Shown here in pieces: positions 35,282 to 44,651 of a stretch of DNA of 64,000 bases; the stretch's first letter is position 1, and the number at the start of each line of letters is the position of its first letter. Both the position numbers and the translations under genes were made by a program. Location: assembly GCA_028293625.1 (NCBI GenBank), contig JAQGOL010000042.1, positions 124,001-188,000 on the forward strand, in the 5' to 3' direction. The stretch is from Chthoniobacteraceae bacterium (GTDB taxonomy: Bacteria > Verrucomicrobiota > Verrucomicrobiia > Chthoniobacterales > Chthoniobacteraceae). The notes under the pieces were generated by a model, which saw only the letters and a program-made list of their open reading frames with translations, was not told the DNA's origin and ran no database searches.

Positions 35282-38200
35282 GGCAAATACTACGACCCTG
35301 CATATCAGCGCGGCAAGAATCCCGAAAAGCGGTTGCTCTTGTGATTGTGCTTGCCTTTATCGTCTTGTTAACCGGCGTGGTAGTTGCATTCTTTTCATTG
35401 ACTCTCGGACAGCGACAGATTTCCGATAGGAGCGCCAGTCAAACGAAAGTAGAAATCCTTTCACATGGTGCGTTGGACATTATTCTGGGCGATCTCAAAC
35501 AGGAGGTAATCGCAGGCTCGTCTGCTCCCTCACCCGGATTGGAAATCTATCCACCCGCGGCTTCGGCTTCCGTGAAGCCAGATCGCATTGGCACAAACGA
35601 TTTGCTTCCTAATCTTCTGAAGCAGAGTGCCTACGGAGAAGCCTTCTACTCTGGGAGCGCATACGATTTAAAGAATCATCCCCCAAGCAACCGCGCATCG
35701 AGTGTGAAATCGGATGCGCCATCAGTAAATGGCCGGCTCGTTTCGCGGGAACGGTGGAACAAACCTCTTATGCTGCCCAAAAAGAGCGAGTTTCTCAATG
35801 ATGACTCGAATGTTACTCCAATTGACGATTTTCGCGCTCCTGATTGGGTCCCGATTTCACGCAACGGCAGCGATTCCAAAGGCTCAATGTCCGACGTTTT
35901 GGGCCGATACGCTTATTGCATCTACGATGAAGGCGGCGTGCTAAATGCCAACGTGGCCGGCCATCCGCTCAATCGAGCTTCGAATGCGACGAGGCCAAAC
36001 GGGATGACAGTTGCACAGACGATTGAGATTTCACGCAAAGGATCCGTTGCGTTTGCAGACCTTACCCAGATTGGATTAACGCGGACCCAGGTGGACCAGC
36101 TAATTGGATGGCGTAACTATGCGTCGACCCGGCCGGGCGGATCGCTGCCGAGGTTCCAATTTGATGTCGATTCCACCCGCACCCCAATGGATCGCTACAA
36201 TCGAATGGCACTCTCCAATATCACAGGATTCATGACCATCGCGGCGGGCGGACTCTATCACAACCAGTCGGATCGGATTTTCACAAGTCGGCAGGAGTTG
36301 ATGCGGTTTCTCTTGCAAGGAATCACGTCAACTTCACTGCAGCGTGCGAAGATGCAGTCTGCACTTCAGTATATGAGTGTATTTAGCCGTGATCTTAACC
36401 AACCGTCCTTTAGCCCGGACCTTCTCCGACCCAAAATATCAGGAACCAAACCTGCCACGGCTGATATGCAGACCTACACCGGCAACAATGACAGCCAGGG
36501 GCTGGACGACCATATCAATCCGGCGTTTTTAACGGTGCGCGCCGATCGCACGTTCAGGCGACTGGACGGCACTGTTGCCATCCTTGGCGAACCGCTTGTG
36601 AAAAAACGGTTTCCTCTCAGCCGCCTGGCATTAATTACTCCAAATGCCACCGCTCCAGCCGATGATGCCAGTCCAATCTACCGACAGTTTGGTCTAAGCC
36701 GTTCCCGGCCGGATCAGCCATGGCTGTATAATCATCAAATATCTGGTCGGATTATCGCCAGACTGGAAGATTTGAAAGGAGGATCCCGTGAACCCGACTG
36801 CGTCGAACTGCTCAAAGCTGCAATTTGCGCGGGCTCACTTGGCAAGTCCGCCGCCACTGATGGTGCCGCAGGCGCTTATGCTCACGAACACGATATTTCG
36901 CTCGATTATCAGATTCTGCAGATTTTCGCTAATATCATCGATCAGTTCGACGCGGACGGCTTTCCAACGAGAATCGCGCTTTCAGATGGCACCGAATTTC
37001 GAGGAATTGAGAATGTTCCTTATTTTTACCGATACCGCGTTGGAACGGTGCAATCGAAATTGCCAAAACCGATAGGGACGGGAACATGGAAACCGGTTGC
37101 AAACTCCCCTGTGCTGACTGAATCAGGCTCGGGCATTTTTTTGCTTTTGCCCGAAATCTGGAACCCGCATGACCAGAACAGCACGATGGGAAGCCCACGT
37201 CCGACAGACTTCAGGCTGATTGTTGACGCGACAGAAGCCTTTAAAAAGGTCGAATCGGGCGGACAAATTGCGACTGAAGTTGTTTTTACCGGTGCACCGG
37301 CAAACGCCGCCCAACTGGAACCCGCTCATTCGGTTGACTCGGCCAGCACTGAGCTTTTGTTTCAAGTGACAAATGCCGAGTTGTATCGCGAGCCCACTTT
37401 TCTTGGCCGCGCCGGGCTTCCAACAGGATCCAACCTTCGCGCCGGGCTGAATCACGCCCTGCGAAGTATCCCGGAAAGCGGAACTCATGGCGAGATTATG
37501 GAAGTAATGAACACGCTGGCGGACGCTGATTCACCGGGGTTTCTTGGCGTGTATCTTGGTTCATTCCCGCTGCGACGAGTTTGGAATACGTCCGGGGCGG
37601 CCAACCAATCAAAAATCTACTCCGCGGGAACAGTTATCGCGAAGTTGTCGATACCTACTCTGTGCGTCCGGATGCAATACAAAGATTCATTTGGACATTG
37701 GCTTACATACGATCAGAAAGCCATCAACGCAGTCATCTTGCGATCCGATCTAAACGGAGGCCACCCAGGAGTCCGTCCATATAACAATGGAGTGCTGCCC
37801 GGCTTAAACAACAGCTGGGGTCAGTGTTCAGATCCGCGCACAAGTCGGTTTGGATTTGCCTCCGACATCGATGCTCCGCGTCAGCTGTTGGATGCTGGTT
37901 CGGATGCACTGAAAACCAGCCGTCCTGATCGCGGCGCGGGAGCAGCCGCCACGGCAAGCGGTGCTCCGGTCATGGGCATTACTCCAAGCCGGGCGAACGG
38001 TTCAATCGGATGGGCGCCCGAAAATGTCTCATTCGGACTAAGTTCACGGTTTCGCCCTGGTCTGCTTAGCCAAAACAGCAGCGATGTCCTGGACGATCAG
38101 AGGATAGATGGCAAACCAATTACTTCCGCTGCGGCTTTACCTCTCTTCTACTGTGATCCCGACGGAATTCCGAGGCGAGGAATGTCTGCTTATGTTCCTT

Positions 38201-39018
38201 CCGGAAGAGGCTGGTCAGCAGTGACTGAAACCGGTTTACCCCTTGTTCCAGCGACAACCTACCCAGCCTCCACCCCTACATCGCACAGCCAAAGCCGTCC
38301 CATTCTGCTAAACCGTCCATTTCAATCGGTAGCTGAATTAGGATATGTGTTTAGAGATCTTCCCTGGAAAGAACTCGATTTTTTCACCCCGGAAAGCGGG
38401 GACGCGGCTTTGCTGGACGTGTTCTGCATCAACGAAGATGCCACCCCGGATGGAATGAATGCTGGGAAAGTAGACCTCAATACTCGTCAGGCTCCTGTCA
38501 TTCGAGCAATCCTCGCGGGAGCCTATAAAGATGAAATTGCTGCACTCCCTGCATCCGGCTGGGCGCGCAGCACATTACCCGCGCTGACTTCCAATGAAAT
38601 CGACTCGATTGCCAACGCTCTTGTTGACCGCACGCGCGACCGCGCTTTAAACCGCGGGCCGATGCGCAATGTCGCTGAGCTCGTGGGAAAACATGTCTAC
38701 CATTATCAGAGTTCCTATGGACAACCTTTCGATGGCTTTAGCGGGGATCTCAATATCTACAGCGGTGGCGTGACGGGGCCTGCAAACATTATCAAGCGGT
38801 TTCGAGAAACGGCCATCCGCGCCTTGAGCGATGTAGGCACGACCAGGGTATGGAATCTAATGATCGATTTGATTGCTCAATCGGGACGCTACCCGACTGC
38901 AACTAGAAACTTGTCCGATTTTTTGGTTGAAGGCGAGAAACGCGTCTGGTTTCACGTGGCAATTGACCGATGGACCGGAGAGATCCTGGATAGACAACTT
39001 GAGGTAGTATCTGAGTAG
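35278..39018 (+). CDS. Verru_Chthon cassette protein A (large PilX/GspK-like protein)
   Basis: 1246 residues, beginning in an ATGA overlap with gene C. A single N-terminal membrane helix (A-L-V-I-V-L-A-F-I-V-L-L-T-G-V-V-V-A-F-F) follows a short basic leader without a prepilin cleavage motif, as in the PilX and GspK-like family A of the cassette. The very long extracytoplasmic part has G-K-V-D-L-N-T-R near the C-terminus, a GspK-type helix-hairpin-helix hint, and few cysteines. It probably caps or anchors the pseudopilus. It is followed by a 40-base gap to the convergent AraC gene. Confidence 0.85.
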   Translation: MRQILRPCISARQESRKAVALVIVLAFIVLLTGVVVAFFSLTLGQRQISDRSASQTKVEILSHGALDIILGDLKQEVIAGSSAPSPGLEIYPPAASASVKPDRIGTNDLLPNLLKQSAYGEAFYSGSAYDLKNHPPSNRASSVKSDAPSVNGRLVSRERWNKPLMLPKKSEFLNDDSNVTPIDDFRAPDWVPISRNGSDSKGSMSDVLGRYAYCIYDEGGVLNANVAGHPLNRASNATRPNGMTVAQTIEISRKGSVAFADLTQIGLTRTQVDQLIGWRNYASTRPGGSLPRFQFDVDSTRTPMDRYNRMALSNITGFMTIAAGGLYHNQSDRIFTSRQELMRFLLQGITSTSLQRAKMQSALQYMSVFSRDLNQPSFSPDLLRPKISGTKPATADMQTYTGNNDSQGLDDHINPAFLTVRADRTFRRLDGTVAILGEPLVKKRFPLSRLALITPNATAPADDASPIYRQFGLSRSRPDQPWLYNHQISGRIIARLEDLKGGSREPDCVELLKAAICAGSLGKSAATDGAAGAYAHEHDISLDYQILQIFANIIDQFDADGFPTRIALSDGTEFRGIENVPYFYRYRVGTVQSKLPKPIGTGTWKPVANSPVLTESGSGIFLLLPEIWNPHDQNSTMGSPRPTDFRLIVDATEAFKKVESGGQIATEVVFTGAPANAAQLEPAHSVDSASTELLFQVTNAELYREPTFLGRAGLPTGSNLRAGLNHALRSIPESGTHGEIMEVMNTLADADSPGFLGVYLGSFPLRRVWNTSGAANQSKIYSAGTVIAKLSIPTLCVRMQYKDSFGHWLTYDQKAINAVILRSDLNGGHPGVRPYNNGVLPGLNNSWGQCSDPRTSRFGFASDIDAPRQLLDAGSDALKTSRPDRGAGAAATASGAPVMGITPSRANGSIGWAPENVSFGLSSRFRPGLLSQNSSDVLDDQRIDGKPITSAAALPLFYCDPDGIPRRGMSAYVPSGRGWSAVTETGLPLVPATTYPASTPTSHSQSRPILLNRPFQSVAELGYVFRDLPWKELDFFTPESGDAALLDVFCINEDATPDGMNAGKVDLNTRQAPVIRAILAGAYKDEIAALPASGWARSTLPALTSNEIDSIANALVDRTRDRALNRGPMRNVAELVGKHVYHYQSSYGQPFDGFSGDLNIYSGGVTGPANIIKRFRETAIRALSDVGTTRVWNLMIDLIAQSGRYPTATRNLSDFLVEGEKRVWFHVAIDRWTGEILDRQLEVVSE

Positions 39019-39058
39019 TAATAAACCCGGGAATCACCCATTGAAGTAGCTCGCACTC

Positions 39059-39946
39059 TCAGCCACGGCTGCTTTTAAGGAAGCGTTCGGGTGGAATGCC
39101 GTAGATTCTCTTAAAAGCGCGGGAAAAATGGAATGCATCCGCAAAGTCAAGTTCGGAGGCAACTTCTTTAACCATCAAGCCGCCGTCCAGAAGTAATTCA
39201 GCGGCCCGATTCATCTTAAGCCTCATCAAGAATCGGTAGGGCGTTGTGTGTCCAAATCGCTGGAAAAGCCTGGATAGATAGGCGGGCTCCACGCCGCACG
39301 CGCCGGCGACCTGCCCGATGCTATTTATCGTTTTGTAATGCGACTCGATCCATTGCTTGACGCGCTGATAAGTAGCAAGCGAGCGCAACTCTCCGGTTCC
39401 ACATGGCACAGCTCGTTCCGTAATTTTCAGAATCACCACGGGAACCAGAAGTGCGCAAATTAGCGCGCCGTAGCTACTTTCGCTGCCCCCTTCCCGTTGA
39501 ATCATTTCAAGCAGTTCAATCACCTCCTTCGGCGACGACACCTGGACAGCCTCCCACGCACCGAGCGGGCTTTGCTCAAGAATCGCTTTTGCATCGGTTC
39601 CGGTGAAATCGACATAGTATTTGAGCATCGGGCGGCCCGTCCCATCGCTTCGAATGATATGCGGGATTCCCGGGCCATAAGCGAAAGCCATCCCGGGTTT
39701 TAACCGATATTGCCGGCCGGCAAGTTCCAATATCCCCTCGCCTTCCGCCACGAACTCAATCGCAAAAAACGGAAACGTTTGCCGCTCCACCCTGTAGTCG
39801 GGACGGATCCGCTCGCATCCGCCACAGACGACGCTGAGCTTCCGGCCCGGCGGAGGAGCAAGGTCGAGATAATAGCGGCGCGCTTCGCTGACTTGAACGG
39901 AGACAAACGTGGGACGCTGAGCGCCCGCGAAGGAAGTAGGTTGCAT
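39059..39946 (-). CDS. AraC family transcriptional regulator
   Basis: 295 residues from the ATG at 39946; a TTG at 39982 is also in frame, but it would begin inside the inverted repeat at 39963, so the ATG is preferred. A cupin-like N-terminal ligand domain (F-V-A-E-G-E-G-I-L-E-L, Y-G-P-G-I-P-H) is followed by two helix-turn-helix units (I-G-Q-V-A-G-A-C-G-V-E-P-A-Y-L-S-R-L-F and V-K-E-V-A-S-E-L-D-F-A-D-A-F-H-F-S-R-A-F-K). It is divergent from the UxaE-like sugar-acid operon and very likely controls it. The inducer could be L-galactose, L-fucose or a derived acid; this is inference from neighbours. Confidence 0.88.
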   Translation of the reverse strand: MQPTSFAGAQRPTFVSVQVSEARRYYLDLAPPPGRKLSVVCGGCERIRPDYRVERQTFPFFAIEFVAEGEGILELAGRQYRLKPGMAFAYGPGIPHIIRSDGTGRPMLKYYVDFTGTDAKAILEQSPLGAWEAVQVSSPKEVIELLEMIQREGGSESSYGALICALLVPVVILKITERAVPCGTGELRSLATYQRVKQWIESHYKTINSIGQVAGACGVEPAYLSRLFQRFGHTTPYRFLMRLKMNRAAELLLDGGLMVKEVASELDFADAFHFSRAFKRIYGIPPERFLKSSRG

Positions 39947-39962
39947 ACCAGGAAAGGTCAGG

Positions 39963-39984
39963 AATTGACATGCTCTAGTCAATT
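39963..39984 (+). promoter_or_regulatory. Inverted repeat overlapping a TTGACA box, candidate AraC operator
   Basis: A perfect 7-bp inverted repeat aattgac, 8-base spacer, gtcaatt. The TTGACA at 39965-39970 is a consensus -35 for the plus-strand operon that starts at 40065, with only a poor -10 candidate near 39990. The site lies in the AraC/epimerase divergent interval, so a regulator bound here could affect both directions. Confidence 0.45.
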
Positions 39985-40064
39985 CACGCTATTTCAATTT
40001 CGAAACCCGGCTCTTACGGTGCTCAGCGCCGGACCGCTTTCCCCCCGGCCCTTTTTGCCCACGT

Positions 40065-41315
40065 ATGCTTACCCTAGAAAAATTCTCCCTTGGTGTCGGC
40101 GATCGCTTTGCGCATCAAGCGAAAGCACAGCTTCGCGCCTGCCAACTCATTTCCAAGGACGGTGCCGAAGTGGTTCCGGTCTGGAATAAATCCAATCGTG
40201 AGCACCTGTTCATCGGCTCGGAACCCGCCTCGGTTCTCGCTTCCGCACAAGCCGCCGTCAATGCCCTTGGATGGGATAAGGGCTGGCATGTCGATGCGGA
40301 TCACATCCGGCTGGAGACAGTGGATCGGTTCATTGCAAGCTCCGATTTTTTTACGTTGGACGTTGCCGATTCGATCGGCCAAGCAGCGTCAGAGGAAAGT
40401 ATCTCGGCGTTTTTGGAGCGGCATCCCGAACTGATCGGCACACTTGTAATTTCGCACATCTCCACCCCGTTCCGCACCACGCGTGAAGAGGTGCGGCGCA
40501 TTGTTGAAAAGTTCCTTCTCGCTGTGCAGGAAGCGGGAAAAATCTATCGTCATCTGGCGAACGAAAAAGGAGCGGGGAACTTCATCACCGAGGTTTCCAT
40601 GGATGAGACCGATTCGCCGCAGACGCCGCCTGAATTACTCGTGATCCTGGCAGCGCTGGCCGATGAAGGAATTCCGGCACAAACGATTGCTCCGAAATTC
40701 ACCGGGCGCTTCAATAAAGGGGTTGATTACGTAGGCGATCCGGCGCAGTTCGAGAAAGAGTTCCACGATGACCTGGCTGTTATTGCATTTGCCATAGCGC
40801 GTTACGGCTTGCCGGCAAACCTTAAGCTGAGCGTTCATTCGGGCAGCGATAAATTTTCCCTCTACCCTATTATCCGCCGGATACTTCCTAAGTTCGGCGC
40901 AGGACTCCATATTAAGACAGCGGGGACGACCTGGCTGGAGGAGTTGATTGGACTGGCGGAAGCGGGAGGGGAAGGGCTGGAGTTCGCGAAAGAAATTTAC
41001 GGTGAAGCGCTTGCGCACGTTGAGGAGCTCACCGGCCCGTACGCAACGGTTATCGACATTGATCGATCCAGGCTCCCCACCGAAATGGAAGTCAATGCGT
41101 GGGGCAGCTTGGAGTATACAGGAGCACTTCGGCACGATCAAAAAAACAGTGCTTTCAATTCCAGCTTTCGGCAACTACTGCATGTCTCCTTCAAGCTCGC
41201 TGCCAAAAAAGGAAAACGTTACCTTGATTTGTTGGATACTTATGAAGAAATCGTAGGCCGCAACGTGACCGAGAACCTATATAGGCGCCATCTCCATCCA
41301 CTTTTCATTGGCTAG
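40065..41315 (+). CDS. Tagaturonate epimerase family protein (UxaE-like)
   Basis: 416 residues, no signal peptide. The sequence fits the UxaE-type TIM-barrel family: V-D-A-D-H-I-R-L-E-T-V-D-R-F and F-F-T-L-D-V-A-D in the first half, L-S-V-H-S-G-S-D-K-F-S-L-Y and I-K-T-A-G-T-T-W-L-E in the second, then Y-R-R-H-L near the end. UxaE converts D-tagaturonate to D-fructuronate by C4 epimerisation. As first gene of an operon with an LgoD-like dehydrogenase, which can make D-tagaturonate from L-galactonate, the substrate is consistent. My family identification is from pattern memory and is not certain; a related keto-acid epimerase is the alternative. Confidence 0.7.
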   Translation: MLTLEKFSLGVGDRFAHQAKAQLRACQLISKDGAEVVPVWNKSNREHLFIGSEPASVLASAQAAVNALGWDKGWHVDADHIRLETVDRFIASSDFFTLDVADSIGQAASEESISAFLERHPELIGTLVISHISTPFRTTREEVRRIVEKFLLAVQEAGKIYRHLANEKGAGNFITEVSMDETDSPQTPPELLVILAALADEGIPAQTIAPKFTGRFNKGVDYVGDPAQFEKEFHDDLAVIAFAIARYGLPANLKLSVHSGSDKFSLYPIIRRILPKFGAGLHIKTAGTTWLEELIGLAEAGGEGLEFAKEIYGEALAHVEELTGPYATVIDIDRSRLPTEMEVNAWGSLEYTGALRHDQKNSAFNSSFRQLLHVSFKLAAKKGKRYLDLLDTYEEIVGRNVTENLYRRHLHPLFIG

Positions 41316-41321
41316 ACCATT

Positions 41322-42140
41322 ATGCGCACTGCCATTACTATTTCGCTTGTTTCCCAGGCAAAAGGCGGCCCTTTTGTTTTTTGGGACGATTTGAATTACG
41401 CCTGCGAAACTGCCTCCGCTCTCGGATTCGACGCAATCGAGGTCTTTCCGACCGCCGCCGCAGCCATAGACCGACCTGCGCTAAAGGCTATGCTCTCCCG
41501 ATATAACCTGAAAATCGCAGCAATAGGAACCGGAGGCGGATGGGTTGTCAACAAATGGCACTTGCTCCACGCCGACAGCGCAATCCGGGATTGTTCAATG
41601 CAATTCATCCGCGAAATAGTAGACCTCGCCGGAGAGTTCAGTGCGCCCGCTATCGTCGGTTCGATGCAAGGCCGGGTGGAAGATGGAATCGGCAGGGAAC
41701 AAAGCCTGCAAATATTGCGGGAAGCTTTTAATGACCTCGGTCAACATGCGGCGCGCCATGGTGTCCCCCTGCTCTATGAGCCGCTTAACCGGTATGAAAC
41801 AAACTTGTTCAATCGTGTAGGCGATGCCGCTGATTTCCTCGATTCGCTCAATACACACAACGTCAAGATCCTCGCTGATCTCTTTCACATGAATATCGAG
41901 GAGGCATCCATCGCGGATGCAATTCGGGAAGCTGCCCGGCATATTGGGCATGTTCACTTTGCCGACAGCAACCGCCGCGCGGTTGGCATGGGCCATACCG
42001 ATATGAAGCCAATCATCGCCGCGCTCAAGGAGATCGGATACGACGGCTATCTTTCGGGCGAAATACTGCCACTGCCTGACTCACATGCGGCTGCGGCCCA
42101 GACTGCGCGAGCTTTACAACTTCTACTTGGCAGCCATTGA
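41322..42140 (+). CDS. TIM-barrel sugar epimerase/isomerase (D-psicose 3-epimerase-like)
   Basis: 272 residues, ATG six bases after the epimerase stop. A TIM barrel with the metal site of tagatose/psicose 3-epimerases and hydroxypyruvate isomerases: E in L-L-Y-E-P-L-N-R-Y-E, D in L-A-D-L-F-H-M-N, H in I-G-H-V-H-F-A-D-S-N, and E in L-S-G-E-I-L. It epimerises or isomerises a ketose or keto acid with a divalent metal. In this operon it may act on a side product or on a keto acid downstream of the dehydrogenase. Confidence 0.82.
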   Translation: MRTAITISLVSQAKGGPFVFWDDLNYACETASALGFDAIEVFPTAAAAIDRPALKAMLSRYNLKIAAIGTGGGWVVNKWHLLHADSAIRDCSMQFIREIVDLAGEFSAPAIVGSMQGRVEDGIGREQSLQILREAFNDLGQHAARHGVPLLYEPLNRYETNLFNRVGDAADFLDSLNTHNVKILADLFHMNIEEASIADAIREAARHIGHVHFADSNRRAVGMGHTDMKPIIAALKEIGYDGYLSGEILPLPDSHAAAAQTARALQLLLGSH

Positions 42141-42143
42141 TCA

Positions 42144-42590
42144 ATGCTTAAGCACCAGTTAATCCACCCCAGAATCAATGAGATACTTGGCCGTGCCGGA
42201 CATCATGCGGCCATCCTGATTGCGGACGGAAACTATCCCGCTTCAACCAAGCGAGGACCCAACGCGGAGGTTGTCTGCCTTAATCTTGCACCGGGAGTAG
42301 TAAATGTAGCTCAGGTGCTTCGCGCCATATTGACCGCTGTGCCGATTGATCGGATCAATACAATGGGCATTCCGGATGATGATCCTTATGCACAAGCGGG
42401 CGAACCGCCTGTCTGGAGTGAATATCGTCAGGTAGTAAAGGAGTCCGGGCTCGAATTGAAACTTGAACCTGTGCAGAAGTGGGATTTTTACAAAATAGTA
42501 GACTCGCCTGACCACGTCCTGACCGTTCAAACCGGCGATCAAGCGCTTTGGGCAAACGTGCTTCTGACGATGGGTTGCCGGACTCTCTGA
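42144..42590 (+). CDS. fucU: RbsD/FucU family sugar mutarotase
   Basis: 148 residues, typical FucU length. N-terminal pattern M-L-K-H then G-H-H-A-A-I-L-I-A-D-G-N-Y-P matches G-H-G-D-x-I-x-x-A-D-A-N-F-P of FucU, with the second conserved Gly-Asp changed to His-Ala. The C-terminus has W-D-F-Y-K-I-V. FucU interconverts anomers of L-fucose, so it supplies the anomer used by the dehydrogenase. L-galactose differs from L-fucose only by a 6-hydroxyl and is a plausible alternative substrate. Start follows the previous stop by three bases. Confidence 0.85.
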   Translation: MLKHQLIHPRINEILGRAGHHAAILIADGNYPASTKRGPNAEVVCLNLAPGVVNVAQVLRAILTAVPIDRINTMGIPDDDPYAQAGEPPVWSEYRQVVKESGLELKLEPVQKWDFYKIVDSPDHVLTVQTGDQALWANVLLTMGCRTL

Positions 42591-42600
42591 ATGTTTTCTT

Positions 42601-43533
42601 ATGGACCACCGCATCCTTGGCAAAACCGGTCTTAGCTTACCGATCCTTTCGTTCGGGGCCTCCTCGCTTGGCCAGGAATTTCGAAAAATCGATCTTAACG
42701 AGGCGCTTAAGAGCGTGCATACCGCGCTTGAATGCGGACTTAATTTTATAGATACCTCGCCGTTCTACGGGCGCGGCATGAGCGAGGTATTACTAGGCCA
42801 GGCTTTGAAGGGAATTCCCCGCGATAGTTACACGCTTTGCACGAAGCTCGGTCGCTACGACCTTTCACATTTTGATTTCTCAGCCAAACGCGTTGCTGAA
42901 AGTGTCGACGTCAGCCTGCATCGCCTCGGCACCGATCACCTTGATATTGTGCTCTGCCACGACATCGAGTTTGTCCCGATGCAACAGATTGTCGATGAGA
43001 CGATTCCTGCTTTGCGTAAGATTCAAAAATCGGGGAAAGTCCGCTTTGTCGGGATCTCCGGTTATCCGATGAAAGCGTTCCGTTACGTGCTCGATCAGAC
43101 TGACCTCGACTGCGTGCTTAGCTACAATCAATACACGCTTCAAAATACGCGTTTTGCCGACGATCTTCTCCCTGATCTTAAGAAACGCGGGATCGGCGCG
43201 ATGAACGCCGGGCCGTTTTCTGCCCGGCTTCTTACCAATGCCACGTTGCCCGAGTGGCTCAAGGAACCCGAAGAAGTAAAGGCTGCCGCGAGGCAAGCCG
43301 CCCAATATTGCGCAAGTCAAGGAGTGGATATCGCCAAACTCGCCATTCAGTTCTCAATAGCGAACCCGGAGATCACGACAACCATCGCAGGAAGCGCCAA
43401 CCCGGCAAATATTCGAAAATGGGCTGAGTGGGCAGCCGAGCCGATCGATTTGGAACTACTCGCCGAAGTTGTTTCAATTTTCGCACCGGTAAAAAACCTG
43501 GGGCATCTCGAAGGATTGCCTGAGAATAACTGA
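42601..43533 (+). CDS. Aldo/keto reductase, candidate L-galactose/L-fucose 1-dehydrogenase
   Basis: 310 residues. The aldo/keto reductase tetrad is visible: D in F-I-D-T-S-P, Y in P-F-Y-G-R-G, K in C-T-K-L-G-R and H in L-C-H-D-I-E-F. It has the L-galactose dehydrogenase-type organisation (S-F-G-A-S-S-L-G near the start, E-V-L-L-G-Q-A-L). This family oxidises L-galactose in plants and in Bacteroides, and L-fucose or other aldoses in other bacteria, yielding 1,5-lactones. It is fourth in the operon between FucU and a zinc dehydrogenase, so a C1 oxidation of an aldose is the best inference. Confidence 0.84.
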   Translation: MDHRILGKTGLSLPILSFGASSLGQEFRKIDLNEALKSVHTALECGLNFIDTSPFYGRGMSEVLLGQALKGIPRDSYTLCTKLGRYDLSHFDFSAKRVAESVDVSLHRLGTDHLDIVLCHDIEFVPMQQIVDETIPALRKIQKSGKVRFVGISGYPMKAFRYVLDQTDLDCVLSYNQYTLQNTRFADDLLPDLKKRGIGAMNAGPFSARLLTNATLPEWLKEPEEVKAAARQAAQYCASQGVDIAKLAIQFSIANPEITTTIAGSANPANIRKWAEWAAEPIDLELLAEVVSIFAPVKNLGHLEGLPENN

Positions 43534-43592
43534 TCCTATCCGTGCCAGGCGCAGCGCCTGCACTCCGTGTTTCCTATGCCCGCTTCCTGTCA

Positions 43593-44621
43593 ATGAAAGC
43601 CATCCAACTCGAAAAACCTCACGCTTTCCGCACGATTGATATCGTGGAACCTTCCGAACCGGGCCCCGGCGAAGCACTCGTCCGCGTTCACCGAATTGGG
43701 ATCTGCGGGACTGACTACGGCGGATTTCTGGGTAAGATGCCCTTCTTCTCGTATCCAAGGATCCCGGGCCATGAACTTGGTGTTGAAGTGCTCGCGGTAG
43801 GTGAAGGTGTAGAGAATGTACAGCCTGGAGATCGCTGCTCGGTGGAGCCCTACATCAACTGTCAGCGCTGCTATTCATGCCAGCGCGGCCATACCAACTG
43901 CTGCGAAAACCACCAGACCCTTGGCGTCCATTGTGACGGAGGCATGCGGCCGCGATTTGTAGTTCCCGCGCGCAAGCTGCACATTTCCCGTCACCTTAGC
44001 TTTGATCAACTCGCGCTGGTGGAGACCCTTGCGATAGGGTGCCACGCTATCGATCGCGGGAACTCGAAACGCGGCGAACACGTGTTGGTGATCGGATCGG
44101 GGCCGATTGGATTATCTGCTCTGGAGTTTGCCAGGGTGAGTGGCGCCACAACCATCGTGATGGACATTAATGAAGCACGTCTTGAGTTTTGCAAAAAAAC
44201 GATGGGCGTCGACCATACAATCGTTGCGCGCGGCGACGGGTCGGAACTTGCGGCGCTCAATGAGATCACAAACGGGCAATTAGCCGATGTAGTGATCGAC
44301 GCGACTGGCAGCAATAAATCAATGAGTCATGCGCTTGAATATTGCGCATTTGCCGGCCGCCTTGTTTACGTGGGAATTACCCAATTGGAGCTTTCTTTCC
44401 TGCACGCACCAATCATGCACCGCCGGGAGCTCACGCTGCTTGCCAGTCGCAACGCGCTGTCCGGCGATTTCGCAAGAATCATCCGCCTGATTGAAGAGGG
44501 TGCCATCAACACGCAGCCATGGATTACTCATCACGCTGGATTTGGCGATATGATTGCGCAATTCCCAACCTGGCTCAAACCCGAGAGCGGTGTTATCAAG
44601 GCGATTGTCGACCTTGATTGA
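43593..44621 (+). CDS. Zinc-dependent dehydrogenase, LgoD/YjjN-like (L-galactonate 5-dehydrogenase type)
   Basis: 342 residues from the ATG at 43593. Catalytic zinc ligands are in G-I-C-G-T-D and G-H-E; the structural zinc lobe has C-Q-R-C-Y-S-C-Q-R-G-H-T-N-C-C. The Rossmann motif is I-G-S-G-P-I-G-L. Segments P-F-F-S-Y-P-R, C-x-x-C-x-x-G-x-T-N-C-C and G-V-H-x-D-G-G are also in E. coli LgoD (YjjN), which oxidises L-galactonate at C5 to D-tagaturonate. This gives the intermediate that an UxaE-type epimerase would use. If the pathway runs on L-fuconate instead, the product would be a 6-deoxy analogue. Confidence 0.84.
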   Translation: MKAIQLEKPHAFRTIDIVEPSEPGPGEALVRVHRIGICGTDYGGFLGKMPFFSYPRIPGHELGVEVLAVGEGVENVQPGDRCSVEPYINCQRCYSCQRGHTNCCENHQTLGVHCDGGMRPRFVVPARKLHISRHLSFDQLALVETLAIGCHAIDRGNSKRGEHVLVIGSGPIGLSALEFARVSGATTIVMDINEARLEFCKKTMGVDHTIVARGDGSELAALNEITNGQLADVVIDATGSNKSMSHALEYCAFAGRLVYVGITQLELSFLHAPIMHRRELTLLASRNALSGDFARIIRLIEEGAINTQPWITHHAGFGDMIAQFPTWLKPESGVIKAIVDLD

Positions 44622-44651
44622 CGCTCCACCTTCAACACGCATTAATTCATC

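Noticed and set aside
43593-44621. Threonine or sorbitol dehydrogenase for the zinc enzyme
   Set aside because: The P-F-F-S-Y-P-R and G-V-H-x-D-G-G segments fit LgoD/YjjN better, and the neighbours handle sugar acids.
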